Virus record (IMG/VR): IMGVR_UViG_3300044535_001729
Location: 1-21,881 of that record
Reading direction: 5' to 3' (one strand)
DNA length: 21,881 nucleotides
DNA from: a virus
Numbering within the stretch: the first letter of the stretch is position 1; the number at the start of each line of letters is the position of its first letter. The translations under genes were made by a program, and so were the position numbers. Shown here piece after piece: positions 11,862-18,505 of this stretch. The notes beneath the pieces are model-generated. The model was not told the DNA's origin. It saw only the letters and a list, made by a program, of their open reading frames with translations, and did not search any database.

Positions 11862-12019
11862 TTCGCCTCCTGTCTCTTTAGATATTCTGCAATTGCTTCA
11901 TCTGCTATGTATTGCAGTTTGTATCCTCTCTTTGCTGCGTATTCCTTCAATCTCCGATGCGTGTCGTCTGACACGACAAACATCTTAGCGACGGGGCGTT
12001 TGGGTTTGGGTTTGTTCAT
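11858..12019 (-). CDS. CopG/Arc-type ribbon-helix-helix protein
   Basis: A 53-residue protein with a Lys/Pro-rich N-terminal arm (NKPKPKRP). A beta strand (VAKMFVVSD) and two helices follow (DTHRRLKEYAAKRG and KLQYIADEAIAEYLKR), the canonical ribbon-helix-helix layout of dimeric DNA-binding repressors. The start at 12019 is one base after the thyX stop; longer in-frame starts would run into thyX. It is probably cotranscribed with thyX and a local regulator of the small-gene operon (inference). Confidence 0.72.
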   Translation of the reverse strand: MNKPKPKRPVAKMFVVSDDTHRRLKEYAAKRGYKLQYIADEAIAEYLKRQEAK

Positions 12020-12020
12020 T

Positions 12021-12665
12021 TTATTCGCTCGTAATCGCTTCGTGAATGACCTTGAAATGCTCGGCAAAAATGCCGTCTCGAATAGCCAGCGCAATCTGGC
12101 GATGTTCCTTCTGCGTACCCTTCGCACACCGCTGCTCGAAGTAATGAATCCATGAGCGGATGTTGCCGGTCATGTAGAGCGTTGTTTGTGTGCAGAGCGG
12201 GAGAACCATGCGAGCGGTTTCGCGGCTCACACCCTCCTGGAGGAGCTGGCGATAGGTCTTGAACGCAAGATCGACAGACTTGGCCACCGCGTCGTACGCC
12301 CAGTCTTGATTGAACGAATCGCCACTTCCCTGGCGATTGACTCGATCCTGAGTGCGAAGTTCGACCGGCTCCGGCGAATCACTCGGCGCATACCGTTGTG
12401 AAAATTCTTGGAAGCAGAACGAACGATGGCGAATGATCTGAGCGGAGATGGCGCGGCTGGTCTGAATCTCGACGGTCATACTGGCCTGTTCGAAAATGCT
12501 CCAGTGGCCGTTCTTGATGCAGTAGGCCAGTAACTTCGGAGCGGTCAGCAGGCTCATCTGATTGCTCGGATTGCTGACTCGCGCTGCGAACGTGATGAAG
12601 TCGGACGCGGTCATTGTGCCGTCGCCGACAAGTGGTTTTGTGATTGCTGCGATTTTGACTTTCAT
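12021..12665 (-). CDS. thyX: Flavin-dependent thymidylate synthase
   Basis: ThyX makes dTMP from dUMP using methylenetetrahydrofolate, FAD and NADPH. The 214-residue length fits the family. The signature RHRSFCFQEFSQRY (residues 79-92) matches the ThyX motif RHRxxSxxxxSxR. Upstream are HWSIFEQASMTVEIQTSRA and near the C-terminus IRSWIHYFEQRCAKGTQKEH, the latter including the nucleotide-binding Arg/His region. The start is the first ATG after a 70-base leader that has no SD (GCATCCATG context). It lies between the SSB-like gene and the RHH-like gene and supplies thymidylate for phage replication. Confidence 0.97.
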   Translation of the reverse strand: MKVKIAAITKPLVGDGTMTASDFITFAARVSNPSNQMSLLTAPKLLAYCIKNGHWSIFEQASMTVEIQTSRAISAQIIRHRSFCFQEFSQRYAPSDSPEPVELRTQDRVNRQGSGDSFNQDWAYDAVAKSVDLAFKTYRQLLQEGVSRETARMVLPLCTQTTLYMTGNIRSWIHYFEQRCAKGTQKEHRQIALAIRDGIFAEHFKVIHEAITSE

Positions 12666-12735
12666 GGATGCAAATTAAATTCTTAGGTTTGAGCGTTAAC
12701 TAGGAATGCGCTCCCCTCCCCCCGTCTTCCTTAGT

Positions 12736-13170
12736 TTAGAACGGCTTTTCTTCGTCAGACTCAGGAGCAGTCGGCGCAGGAGCTGCCTTCATGTTCTTGA
12801 TGCGATACGCCTTCTTCTTCTCTCCATTCGATTCGTACTCTTCAGCACGGACAGTGATGGCCAGCTCAAGGCCGATCATTGAGCGCAGGAAGTTGGCGTA
12901 GCTACCCTTCTTACCAAGGAAGTCCACCTCGGTTCCATCCGGCACGTTGTGATTCGTCGCAGCAACCAACTGGTTGACGCGGAACCAGACGTTCTCCTGG
13001 TTGATGAAGCGGTCGGCGATGCTCGATCCGTCCTCGGTTGCGAATGTCACCTTGCAGACCTCGCGGCCCTTTGCATCGAGCGTTTCCTCGACCTTCATCA
13101 CGGTGACGGTGTACTCGCCTTCAGCGTTGATGTAGCTGCCTCCGGCGTCCTTACGATTAACTTTGAACAT
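12736..13170 (-). CDS. Single-stranded-DNA-binding-like protein
   Basis: A 144-residue protein, beta-rich in residues 1-115 (AEGEYTVTVMKVEETLDAKG, CKVTFATEDGSSIADRF, ELAITVRAEEYESNGEKK). It ends in a Pro/Ala linker and an acidic tip, ESDEEKPF. The acidic tail closing in Pro-Phe is the hallmark by which SSB proteins recruit partners. Its location between the RecE/RecT-like genes and thyX fits an SSB that coats phage ssDNA during replication and recombination. The OB fold itself cannot be confirmed by eye; a DUF669-type phage SSB-like protein is an alternative description. Confidence 0.7.
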   Translation of the reverse strand: MFKVNRKDAGGSYINAEGEYTVTVMKVEETLDAKGREVCKVTFATEDGSSIADRFINQENVWFRVNQLVAATNHNVPDGTEVDFLGKKGSYANFLRSMIGLELAITVRAEEYESNGEKKKAYRIKNMKAAPAPTAPESDEEKPF

Positions 13171-13196
13171 ATTGTTTTAGGGATTTGGATTGTGGT

Positions 13197-13991
13197 CTAA
13201 CTCTCGGATTTATTCAGCACCCATTTCGGGCATGAAAGTGTTTGTGTCGCAGTCGGATAGGCTGGCCAACTGTCCAGTGCGCGGCACTCGTGGAGCATTG
13301 AGATGGCTTTACGCCTCAGATTCTCACCGGCCTGAAGCCACTCGATGTCCAGCTTGTAGATACCGACGGCGTACGGCGCTTTGCGTTCGACGGCCACGAA
13401 GATGAAGTTCTCAGCTCCGGTCATCGCCAGATAGTGCGCGGCTTGAATGTGGTAGCCGAACGTGGTGACGGTTCGCGAGAACGCTTCAGCCGAAGCATCG
13501 TCGGTTGTTTTGACATCGACCAGCGTGTCGTTATCGACCCACAAATCGGGACGAGCTTTGAGAGGTAGGCCAGTCTCCTCATCTTGAGCGAAGACACTCG
13601 CCTCGATCTTGTGCGGCAGGTTGATGATGTCCCAGAACGGATGGCGGCGGACGCTGTTCGCGACGCCCTGGACATCAATGTCCTCAGCATGAGTCAGATG
13701 GATGCGTGACTTGTGCTGCTCCTTCCACGCTTTGCCTTCCTTCGTACGACCGTCGATGTCCGGTGGGACAACGGCGACAACCTGCGAGTACAGTTGCGGT
13801 TCAAGGACAGCGGTGTGAATCGCCGTGCCAAGCTGCATAGCCTTCGTCGGCTCCTGATGCTCCTCCAGCGCGGCTTTGTAGTGCGCCGGTGACTTGAGGA
13901 TCTTGGTCATCATCGACTTTGAGAGAGCGTCAACGGCGTGATACTTCTCGGCTGGCATGTCGAAATTAACGTGGCGGTTTAGAATGCTCAT
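13197..13991 (-). CDS. RecE-like exonuclease (PD-(D/E)XK)
   Basis: This 264-residue protein is probably the 5'-3' dsDNA exonuclease that feeds ssDNA to the annealing protein encoded upstream. It has MQLGTAIHTAVLEP (residues 52-65), then LKARPDLWV (Asp149) and TLVDVKTTDD (Asp159, Lys161), the metal-binding D...DxK core, and YHIQAAHYLAMTG (180-192), the C-terminal motif of the RecE/exonuclease VIII family. The length corresponds to the catalytic domain alone. Its ATG overlaps the stop of the RecT-like gene by 4 bp, so the pair is translationally coupled. Confidence 0.87.
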   Translation of the reverse strand: MSILNRHVNFDMPAEKYHAVDALSKSMMTKILKSPAHYKAALEEHQEPTKAMQLGTAIHTAVLEPQLYSQVVAVVPPDIDGRTKEGKAWKEQHKSRIHLTHAEDIDVQGVANSVRRHPFWDIINLPHKIEASVFAQDEETGLPLKARPDLWVDNDTLVDVKTTDDASAEAFSRTVTTFGYHIQAAHYLAMTGAENFIFVAVERKAPYAVGIYKLDIEWLQAGENLRRKAISMLHECRALDSWPAYPTATQTLSCPKWVLNKSES

Positions 13992-14803
13992 TCGAGTGTG
14001 GGAGCTGAGAACGCCTTAGCCTTGGAGATGAAACCATCAGCGTCGCTGATGATCATGTTGGCCACCTTGGTGCTGACATCGCGGAAGTTCTGACCTTCCT
14101 TGATGAGGTTCTTCGAGAGCAGGAACGCATTGGCGATGTCGCTGTGCGGTTCGAGGATTTGCTCCAGCTTGTCTACAAGCGAGAAGGTTGATTCCGGCGT
14201 CACATTGACCGTCTGGCGCGTCGGAGTGGGTTGGGCGGGTGCTGACGGCGTAACAGAGAAGTCGGCCACCTCCTCCGGCGTGTATCGGCCTTGCGTGATT
14301 CGCGGATCGAGCATGCGAGTCGCCTTGCTGATAACGCGCGCTCGCAACATCTCAGCGGGGAACTTCGCCCAGCCGCTTCCCGGCTTTGCGGGGATTAGAC
14401 CGGCAATCTTCGCATCCTCTGCGGTGAATGAGACGCGAACCTTCTTCACACCCTTGCTGAAGTCGGCAATCGCCGCCACCGCATCGAACTGAATCCAGTC
14501 GATGTCCCATCCGGCATTCATCAGACCGGAGAGCATCGACTCGCTCTTCATGGTGATGTTGCCGTTGATCAAATGGTTCTCGCGCTTCCAGGAAAGCGGA
14601 GTCATCCGGCTGGCGATGCACTCAAGAGCGAGGACATAGCCCTGCTCAGGCTTCGTCGCGCCGAACATGCCGGAGTGTGCGATCCAGTCGCCCATCGTCT
14701 TCACCGCATCCATCGGACTGTCGATGCGGTCGTAGAAGTCAGGACTGGCTGGACTCAGAGGTTGCGGTGCTGTCAATGGAACTAGGTTGTTGTTGCTGAT
14801 CAT
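13988..14803 (-). CDS. RecT-like single-strand annealing protein
   Basis: This 271-residue protein is likely the annealing partner of the RecE-like nuclease. A helical N-terminal part precedes ECIASRMTPLSWKRENHLIN and GNITMKSESMLSGLMNAGWD. Residues 151-180 (EMLRARVISKATRMLDPRIT, then GRYTPEEVAD) carry the 'MLRxRxISxxxRxxxPxxxxGxYTPEE' motif of RecT-family proteins. A Pro/Thr-rich linker and a C-terminal helical tail follow. Gene order (annealing protein, nuclease, SSB-like) is the usual RecET layout. The family is divergent, so a Bet-like or other annealase remains possible. Its first 65 bases overlap the end of the upstream HTH gene. Confidence 0.75.
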   Translation of the reverse strand: MISNNNLVPLTAPQPLSPASPDFYDRIDSPMDAVKTMGDWIAHSGMFGATKPEQGYVLALECIASRMTPLSWKRENHLINGNITMKSESMLSGLMNAGWDIDWIQFDAVAAIADFSKGVKKVRVSFTAEDAKIAGLIPAKPGSGWAKFPAEMLRARVISKATRMLDPRITQGRYTPEEVADFSVTPSAPAQPTPTRQTVNVTPESTFSLVDKLEQILEPHSDIANAFLLSKNLIKEGQNFRDVSTKVANMIISDADGFISKAKAFSAPTLE

Positions 14804-15059
14804 TTGTATTCTCGTTGTTCTGCGGTTTTGGTTTCTTGGCTGCGTACGGATTCACAGCTCCGGTCATTGCTCGACTCTCAAGAATCGCCGCGATGTCGGA
14901 CTCGGTGAAAAGGATTCGTCGGCCAATTCTCCTGTGCTGGATGCCGTCATTGCGAACGATTCGCCTTAGCGTCTCGGTGCAAATTTGAAGCATCGCTGCT
15001 GTGGCTTTGGCGGTGTAAACTTTCAAATTTGAAAAGGGGGATGGCAACTGGGTGATCAA
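14739..15059 (-). CDS. HTH excisionase-like regulator (TTG start)
   Basis: A 106-residue protein. Residues 14-62 (VYTAKATAAMLQICTETLRR, HRRIGRRILFTESDIAAIL) form a winged-helix/MerR-like HTH of the kind seen in excisionases and small phage regulators. The remainder is a Lys/Asn/Gln/Ser-rich disordered tail coded mostly within the overlap with the RecT-like gene. The start is a TTG at 15059, right after an in-frame stop; no SD is visible, and a downstream TTG near the palindrome is an alternative. It heads the recombination operon, and the inverted repeats around its start suggest autoregulation. Confidence 0.65.
   Translation of the reverse strand: MITQLPSPFSNLKVYTAKATAAMLQICTETLRRIVRNDGIQHRRIGRRILFTESDIAAILESRAMTGAVNPYAAKKPKPQNNENTNDQQQQPSSIDSTATSESSQS
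15021..15034. promoter_or_regulatory. 14-bp perfect palindrome inside the HTH gene start
   Basis: TTTCAAATTTGAAA reads identically on both strands. It lies about 25-40 bases inside the HTH regulator gene and is AT-rich amid GC-rich sequence. Together with the inverted repeat around it, it is a candidate operator for the HTH protein. It could be a coding coincidence (Ser-Asn-Leu-Lys codons). Confidence 0.4.
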
Positions 15060-15121
15060 TCACGGGTGAAATCCAAAACACCCTGTCGCGCCACCTCGAC
15101 GCGCTCTATGCCCAGTTGCCA
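15042..15121. promoter_or_regulatory. 11-bp inverted repeat flanking the HTH gene start
   Basis: TGGCAACTGGG (15042-15052) and its exact reverse complement CCCAGTTGCCA (15111-15121) flank the start codon at 15059 and the leader, with a 58-base spacer. A dimeric or looping regulator bound at both sites would enclose the start region of the recombination operon. At RNA level the arms could also pair as a long-range stem. The sequence identity is direct observation; the binding role is inference. Confidence 0.5.
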
Positions 15122-15160
15122 AAAAATTGTCATCGTTGCGGACGTAGTGTTGCAGTTGTC

Positions 15161-15610
15161 TCAAGTCGTTGCAAGAGGATTTTCAAAAATTTTTCGGCCT
15201 AGTCGTGTCTCGATTCTTTGGAGGTAGGCCACCTGCTCCGGTGTTCCGTTCACGCCGCTGCCATTGAGGAACGTCACGCGCTGGTCCATTAGATGTTCCT
15301 TGCGGCGTTGCCATTCCTTGTCGGATTCGCCGTCGTCGCGTCGGATCGTGTACGGGCCGTTGCGGAGTTCTAGGGTGTACGTTTCGGCGTTTGGATTAAA
15401 AGGCTGACGCTCTGGTTTCGGTCCGAAGCCTTCCCAGGTGTCATCGTCGTCAACGTCCTGATAAGATGAACGCTTCAACGCTTCATCGATCTTGCGTTCA
15501 TGCTCCTTCAAGGTTTTTTCGATCCTGCCTAAACTCTTGGTTGCTCGCTCGACGAAACCGGCAAGCGTTGCAAAATTTTGTTCAAGTTGTGTGAGTTTAT
15601 CGGTTTCCAT
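15161..15610 (-). CDS. Coiled-coil protein of unknown function
   Basis: A 149-residue protein with an N-terminal coiled coil (KLTQLEQNFATLAGFVERAT, LGRIEKTLKEHERKIDEALK). An acidic patch (DVDDDD) and a basic/polar half follow, ending in GTPEQVAYLQRIETRLGRKI and FENPLATT. It sits between paralogue B and the HTH gene. The leader is A/C-rich without an SD. No enzyme motif is visible; an oligomeric scaffold or regulator is plausible. Confidence 0.68.
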   Translation of the reverse strand: METDKLTQLEQNFATLAGFVERATKSLGRIEKTLKEHERKIDEALKRSSYQDVDDDDTWEGFGPKPERQPFNPNAETYTLELRNGPYTIRRDDGESDKEWQRRKEHLMDQRVTFLNGSGVNGTPEQVAYLQRIETRLGRKIFENPLATT

Positions 15611-15628
15611 AGTCTGTTGGTTTCTGGG

Positions 15629-16132
15629 TTATTTCGAAGAATACTGCGGAAAGAGTCGTGCAAACTCGTCGGCCAAAGAAGGTTCGGTTGATTCCACGGG
15701 TTGCTCTTCAGCGGGTTCGTCGGCTGGCTCACCCGCTTTCCTATCATCGCCCCTTTTGCCCTTGGTTCGCTTTGCAGTCTTCCGCTTGAGGCCTTCAACA
15801 TCATCTTGCAACCGGCGCACAGTTGACTTCAAAACGGCCAACTGCCGCTCAAAAGCGCGATGCTCACGGATGATCGACAACTCGCTTGTCTCAGCGTCGG
15901 CTGGCCGAAACTCGCAACCCTTCCACTGCCGCTCAATCTTGTCGAACACCAGCACCCGACACTTCGGATGCCGCATCGAATTGAACGCCCGTATCGCCGC
16001 CGCCAAGTCGCAACCCATCTCCTGTCCGATGTAGGCCAGAACTTCCGACTTACTCGGGTCCAGATCATGCCGCTTTGGTGGCATCTGGCTGAACATCGTT
16101 CTTGGTGTTTTTCCTGATGGCAAATAGCTCAT
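15629..16132 (-). CDS. MPPxRHD family protein, paralogue B (charged, unknown function)
   Basis: A 167-residue protein matching the N-terminal 80 residues of the product of 5056-5691: MSYLPSGKTPRTMFSQMPPK, RHDLDPSKSEVLAYI, AIRAFNSMRHPKCRVLVFDK, RQWKGCEFRP. A coiled coil (LAVLKSTVRRLQDDVEGLKR) and a Lys-rich then Glu/Pro-rich tail follow. The ATG at 16132 aligns with the paralogue's start and lies 10 bases after a matching promoter -10. It is probably the first gene of the minus-strand replication arm. The two copies lie on opposite strands and share only the N-terminal domain and overall charge pattern. The function is unknown. Confidence 0.8.
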   Translation of the reverse strand: MSYLPSGKTPRTMFSQMPPKRHDLDPSKSEVLAYIGQEMGCDLAAAIRAFNSMRHPKCRVLVFDKIERQWKGCEFRPADAETSELSIIREHRAFERQLAVLKSTVRRLQDDVEGLKRKTAKRTKGKRGDDRKAGEPADEPAEEQPVESTEPSLADEFARLFPQYSSK

Positions 16133-16142
16133 AACGAACTCT

Positions 16143-16171
16143 AGTCTGCGGTTCATACCGACCCTTGTCAA
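16143..16171 (-). promoter_or_regulatory. Sigma70-like promoter for paralogue B and the replication arm
   Basis: On the minus strand, a perfect TTGACA (16166-16171) is followed after 17 bases by CAGACT (16143-16148). The start codon comes 10 bases later (16132). The layout is nearly the same as at 5018-5046 before paralogue A. The transcript would have almost no leader. The -10 is weak, so an activator may be needed; the phased repeats just upstream are a possible site. Confidence 0.5.
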
Positions 16172-16180
16172 GGCCCAGTA

Positions 16181-16226
16181 GTTAGATTTCCATTTTCTCG
16201 GTTAGATTCAACTCTTCCACGGTTAG
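16181..16226. repeat. Three GTTAG repeats with 20-21-bp period upstream of a promoter
   Basis: GTTAGATT occurs at 16181-16188 and 16201-16208, and GTTAG again at 16222-16226. Starts are 20 and 21 bases apart, about two helical turns, so all copies face one side of the DNA. They begin 10 bases upstream of the minus-strand -35 element, the usual place for activator or UP-element-like binding. No protein is identified. Confidence 0.5.
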
Positions 16227-16252
16227 CTACACTCACCATCTATTTCACTAAA

Positions 16253-16358
16253 ATGAAACCCCCCTTGGGATTAAAAACCCAAGGAGGGGTGGTTTCATCC
16301 CGAAAACGGTATGCTTGCTCCCCGCCTTTGAGGGCGGTGTCGCAACCGTTCGGGATGA
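16253..16358. other. Two consecutive long hairpins sharing four bases
   Basis: Hairpin 1: ATGAAACC and CCTTGGG (left arm 16253-16269) pair with CCCAAGG and GGTTTCAT (right arm 16278-16298), with a small internal asymmetry. Hairpin 2: TCATCCCGAAAACGGT (16295-16310) pairs with ACCGTTCGGGATGA (16345-16358), enclosing a small CCGCC/GGCGG stem (16322-16337). The arms share TCAT (16295-16298), so the two full stems compete. No T-tract follows either, so they are not simple terminators. It lies in a 407-base gene-free interval (16133-16539) and could be a small RNA, an attenuator-like switch or a replication-origin structure. The rest of the interval up to 16539 shows no gene I can support. Confidence 0.5.
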
Positions 16359-16539
16359 AAAAGATGAAGATGCGTCGCTCAATCGCTCGACTTGAATGCC
16401 GCGCAAACGCTCTAAACGACGCGCTGATGCGTTTTGATTGCTGGATGGTGTGATGACTGCGGACATAGGTTTGGGTGCGCTAGAATCGAATCGGTCGGAC
16501 GACCTAGTTTTGACTGCGGATTGGTGGCCGACGGGACAT

Positions 16540-16797
16540 CTAACTTTCTACGCGGTGAATGAACACCGGAGTCTGCTCGCCGACGTATGCTCCGGCTTGG
16601 TTGAATTCATGGTACTCGACTGCTTCCTCGTAGGTCATACCGCTCGCTTGAAGGTTGGCCAACACCCTTTCGTAATCGTAGGCGACGACCGGGACGCCCC
16701 CGAACGACTCGCAGATGCCGATGATGCAGTCATCGAATCCGTCCATGAGAAGCAGGTCAGGATCGATTTCGGCCAGTCTATCTCGAATGTCGCTCAT
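16540..16797 (-). CDS. Conserved phage hypothetical protein
   Basis: An 85-residue protein starting MSDIRDRLAEIDPDLLLMDG, then FDDCIIGICESFGGVPVVAY, DYERVLANLQASGMTYEEAV and EYHEFNQAGAYVGEQTPVF. This is a very widespread small phage protein of unknown function; the 'DGFDDCIIG...MTYEEAxEYxEFNxxGAYVGExTP' string is distinctive. It shares ATGA (16794-16797) with the upstream gene and ends the right-hand minus-strand cluster. Confidence 0.8.
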   Translation of the reverse strand: MSDIRDRLAEIDPDLLLMDGFDDCIIGICESFGGVPVVAYDYERVLANLQASGMTYEEAVEYHEFNQAGAYVGEQTPVFIHRVES

Positions 16798-17039
16798 GGC
16801 TTGGACCTTTCGGGCGTCGGATAAACATCGTAGTCCTCCGCCATCTCGAACGGGACGACGCGAATCCGGCCTTGCGTGTACTCGCCGGGGTTCAGCTCCT
16901 TGGCCGCTCGATCCGCCTCCTTGCGCGTGGCAAATTCGACCGTCTGGTAGCTGACAACCTTCTCCTTCAGATCGGACCAGCCAATCGCGCCGCTGATTTG
17001 GATCTTGAATTTGGGCGGTGCGAATTGATTGCGGATCAT
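16794..17039 (-). CDS. GWSDL-type small protein, copy 1
   Basis: An 81-residue alpha/beta protein (FKIQISGAIGWSDLKEKVVS, YQTVEFATRKEADRAAKEL, RIRVVPFEMAEDYDVYP). The protein at 18749-18961 shares the order KIQ-S...GWSDL...ATRK...A...RIVP...Y, so the two are paralogues. Similar small phage proteins pair a short domain with an 'R-V-V-P' strand. The start at 17039 is supported by ATGA overlap and GGGAGG upstream. The function is unknown. Confidence 0.7.
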   Translation of the reverse strand: MIRNQFAPPKFKIQISGAIGWSDLKEKVVSYQTVEFATRKEADRAAKELNPGEYTQGRIRVVPFEMAEDYDVYPTPERSKP

Positions 17040-17341
17040 TGGCACCCTCCCTTTCGGATTATCGAGCAAACCGTCTCCGCATCGTCGATCAGCATTCTCC
17101 GCCGATTATCGCCATCGCTCGTCGTGTCGCGGTACATCCGCGCGTAGAAAAGCGAGTCCTCCAGTATTGTCGCCGCGCAATCAGCGTTGCGAAGCCGGTT
17201 CGCTGCCTCGCGGAGCATTGGTGAATGCATCATGTGCGCGACTGATTCGAGATTCTCGATCAACTCCTTAAGCGGCATCGTGCTAGCCTGCACAAGAGCT
17301 GTTTCGGATAGGTTGCGATAGAATTGTTTGCGGTCGATCAT
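17036..17341 (-). CDS. Hypothetical helical protein
   Basis: A 101-residue, mostly helical protein (KQFYRNLSETALVQASTMPL, KELIENLESVAHMMHSPMLR, EAANRLRNADCAATILEDSL) with an Arg-rich segment and a CSIIRKGGCQ end. The start at 17341 is chosen for its ATGA overlap with the upstream stop. A far-upstream start would duplicate most of the neighbouring gene. No domain is recognised. Confidence 0.66.
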   Translation of the reverse strand: MIDRKQFYRNLSETALVQASTMPLKELIENLESVAHMMHSPMLREAANRLRNADCAATILEDSLFYARMYRDTTSDGDNRRRMLIDDAETVCSIIRKGGCQ

Positions 17342-17571
17342 TGCAGCGTCTCCGGTTCGCCGATCTGCATGAGCTTGTCGCCAATCTCGCGCTCGATGAT
17401 CAGCTCCAGAATCTGGTGGCCATCCGCGTCTATGAGGGAGCAGATATGCCGGTCGTCGTCGTAGATCGAGAGGGGTGTAACACCCGGAGTCTCGCATTCG
17501 CCAGTGATGATCGCGTTGAATAGATCGACAATCGTCTGGGCGTTGTCGCGGGATTGAATGGTTAGTTTCAT
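17338..17571 (-). CDS. Hypothetical small protein
   Basis: A 77-residue protein (MKLTIQSRDNAQTIVDLFNA, then SLIDADGHQILELIIEREIG), mixed alpha/beta and acidic. It starts in a CCAATG context without SD, after a short A/C-rich leader, as do several operon-leading genes here. It overlaps the next gene by ATGA. No family is recognised. Confidence 0.65.
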   Translation of the reverse strand: MKLTIQSRDNAQTIVDLFNAIITGECETPGVTPLSIYDDDRHICSLIDADGHQILELIIEREIGDKLMQIGEPETLQ

Positions 17572-17585
17572 TGGTTTCTGTTGTT

Positions 17586-17975
17586 TTACCGTCCGGTGAA
17601 ATGATGGTTTTCGGTGAATTGAACTGTCATGGAATCCTTGACGGTTCGCTGGCGTTCAAGCTCGCGCATGACACGTCGGCCATAGGCGCGCGTGGACGAT
17701 CTTTTAAGGGCTTTTGGCCCACCTTGCCAGAGCCGAGCGAGACTTTCGTCGCTGAGGTGTTTGCCGTAATGCGAGAAATAGGACTCCGCGATGAAGATCG
17801 AGATGGTCCGATTCGTTACCTGCGCGTGGGAATAGTCTGTTCCCATGATGCGGTTCACGTCGCGGACCATGATCGACTTAATCTGCAACGCGCCAAGTTC
17901 GCCGTGTTTGCCGCGCGCATGATCGTTTCCACCGGATTCGACCTGAATGAGAGCGGATAAGAGCAATGGATGCAT
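17586..17975 (-). CDS. Lytic transglycosylase-like (SLT fold) protein
   Basis: A 129-residue protein likely to cleave peptidoglycan glycan strands. Residues 1-60 contain LLLSALIQVESGGNDHARGK and GELGALQIKSIMVRDVNRI, the catalytic 'xxESGxxxxA...GxxGxxQI' core with Glu13 as the likely acid. HLSDESLARLWQGGPKAL and AYGRRVMRELER follow. It starts at the first amino acids of the domain and an in-frame stop lies 24 bases upstream, so there is no signal peptide or anchor. It could be released by a holin as an endolysin or act in the virion. No holin is clearly adjacent. Family membership rests on motif reading. Confidence 0.75.
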   Translation of the reverse strand: MHPLLLSALIQVESGGNDHARGKHGELGALQIKSIMVRDVNRIMGTDYSHAQVTNRTISIFIAESYFSHYGKHLSDESLARLWQGGPKALKRSSTRAYGRRVMRELERQRTVKDSMTVQFTENHHFTGR

Positions 17976-18049
17976 GATTTGATGCGCGATAGAGGTTTAT
18001 TCGTGGGATTTGCGCGTGGAACGGATGCGCGCACCCCCGGTTTAACGGA

Positions 18050-18241
18050 TCAGGATTCGGATTGCCAATGTCCGGTTTCCTTTTGCTTTTGGTTCACGTT
18101 GACCATGCGCCATGCGCCGCAAGGGCAGACTTGCTTGACCGTCGCCCAGCCGTGCGCGCGGGGATTCGGGCGATTTGAATCAACCGGACCAGCGAAACAT
18201 CTGCTGATGAATGTTTTTGGCTTGTGAGTGTGTTTCTTCAT
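18050..18241 (-). CDS. Small phage protein with CxC motif
   Basis: A 63-residue protein with a basic start (KKHTHKPKTFIS), then AHGWATVKQVCPCGAWRMVN and a Gln/Ser-rich end. 'HGxxxxxQVCxCGAxRxVN' is a common small phage motif of unknown function, perhaps metal-binding through the Cys pair. The ATGA overlap and SD GGGAGG support the start at 18241. Confidence 0.68.
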   Translation of the reverse strand: MKKHTHKPKTFISRCFAGPVDSNRPNPRAHGWATVKQVCPCGAWRMVNVNQKQKETGHWQSES

Positions 18242-18498
18242 GGCTGACCTCCCCTCGCCTTCCTGATTACCTCGCGCGCGTAGTCTAGGTCGTCGTCGTC
18301 GGCCATTGGATGCGTGAGACGTTCGAGGGCGGCTAGTAGCTCAGGCGCGCATGACATAAGCGGCAAAGCATCGAATCCTGAGTTGATAGGAACAGCTATC
18401 GGCTCCGAGTCGCCACACTCGAAAACGCGGACGATTGCAGGTGAGTCGCCGCAGCCGTGAGGATCGAGACGCCAAGGGCCGGGGGTATGGGATTTCAT
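18238..18498 (-). CDS. Conserved phage 'TPGPW...APELLAAL' protein
   Basis: An 86-residue protein starting MKSHTPGPWRLDPHG. It has a short beta region (AIVRVFECGDSEPIAVPIN), then ALPLMSCAPELLAALERLTH and a final helix (YAREVIRKARGGQ). The combination of an N-terminal HTPGPW with C-terminal AxxxAPELLAALExL is one of the most common small phage patterns; the function is unknown. It starts in a CCAATG context without SD. Confidence 0.78.
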   Translation of the reverse strand: MKSHTPGPWRLDPHGCGDSPAIVRVFECGDSEPIAVPINSGFDALPLMSCAPELLAALERLTHPMADDDDLDYAREVIRKARGGQP

Positions 18499-18505
18499 TG
18501 GGTTC

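Noticed and set aside
16355-16453. 32-codon plus-strand frame starting in the second hairpin
   Set aside because: No SD, start buried in a strong stem, no recognisable protein character; better explained as part of the structured interval.
17571-17960. 129-codon plus-strand frame antisense to the transglycosylase-like gene
   Set aside because: The minus frame has clear SLT motifs; the plus frame is its codon shadow.
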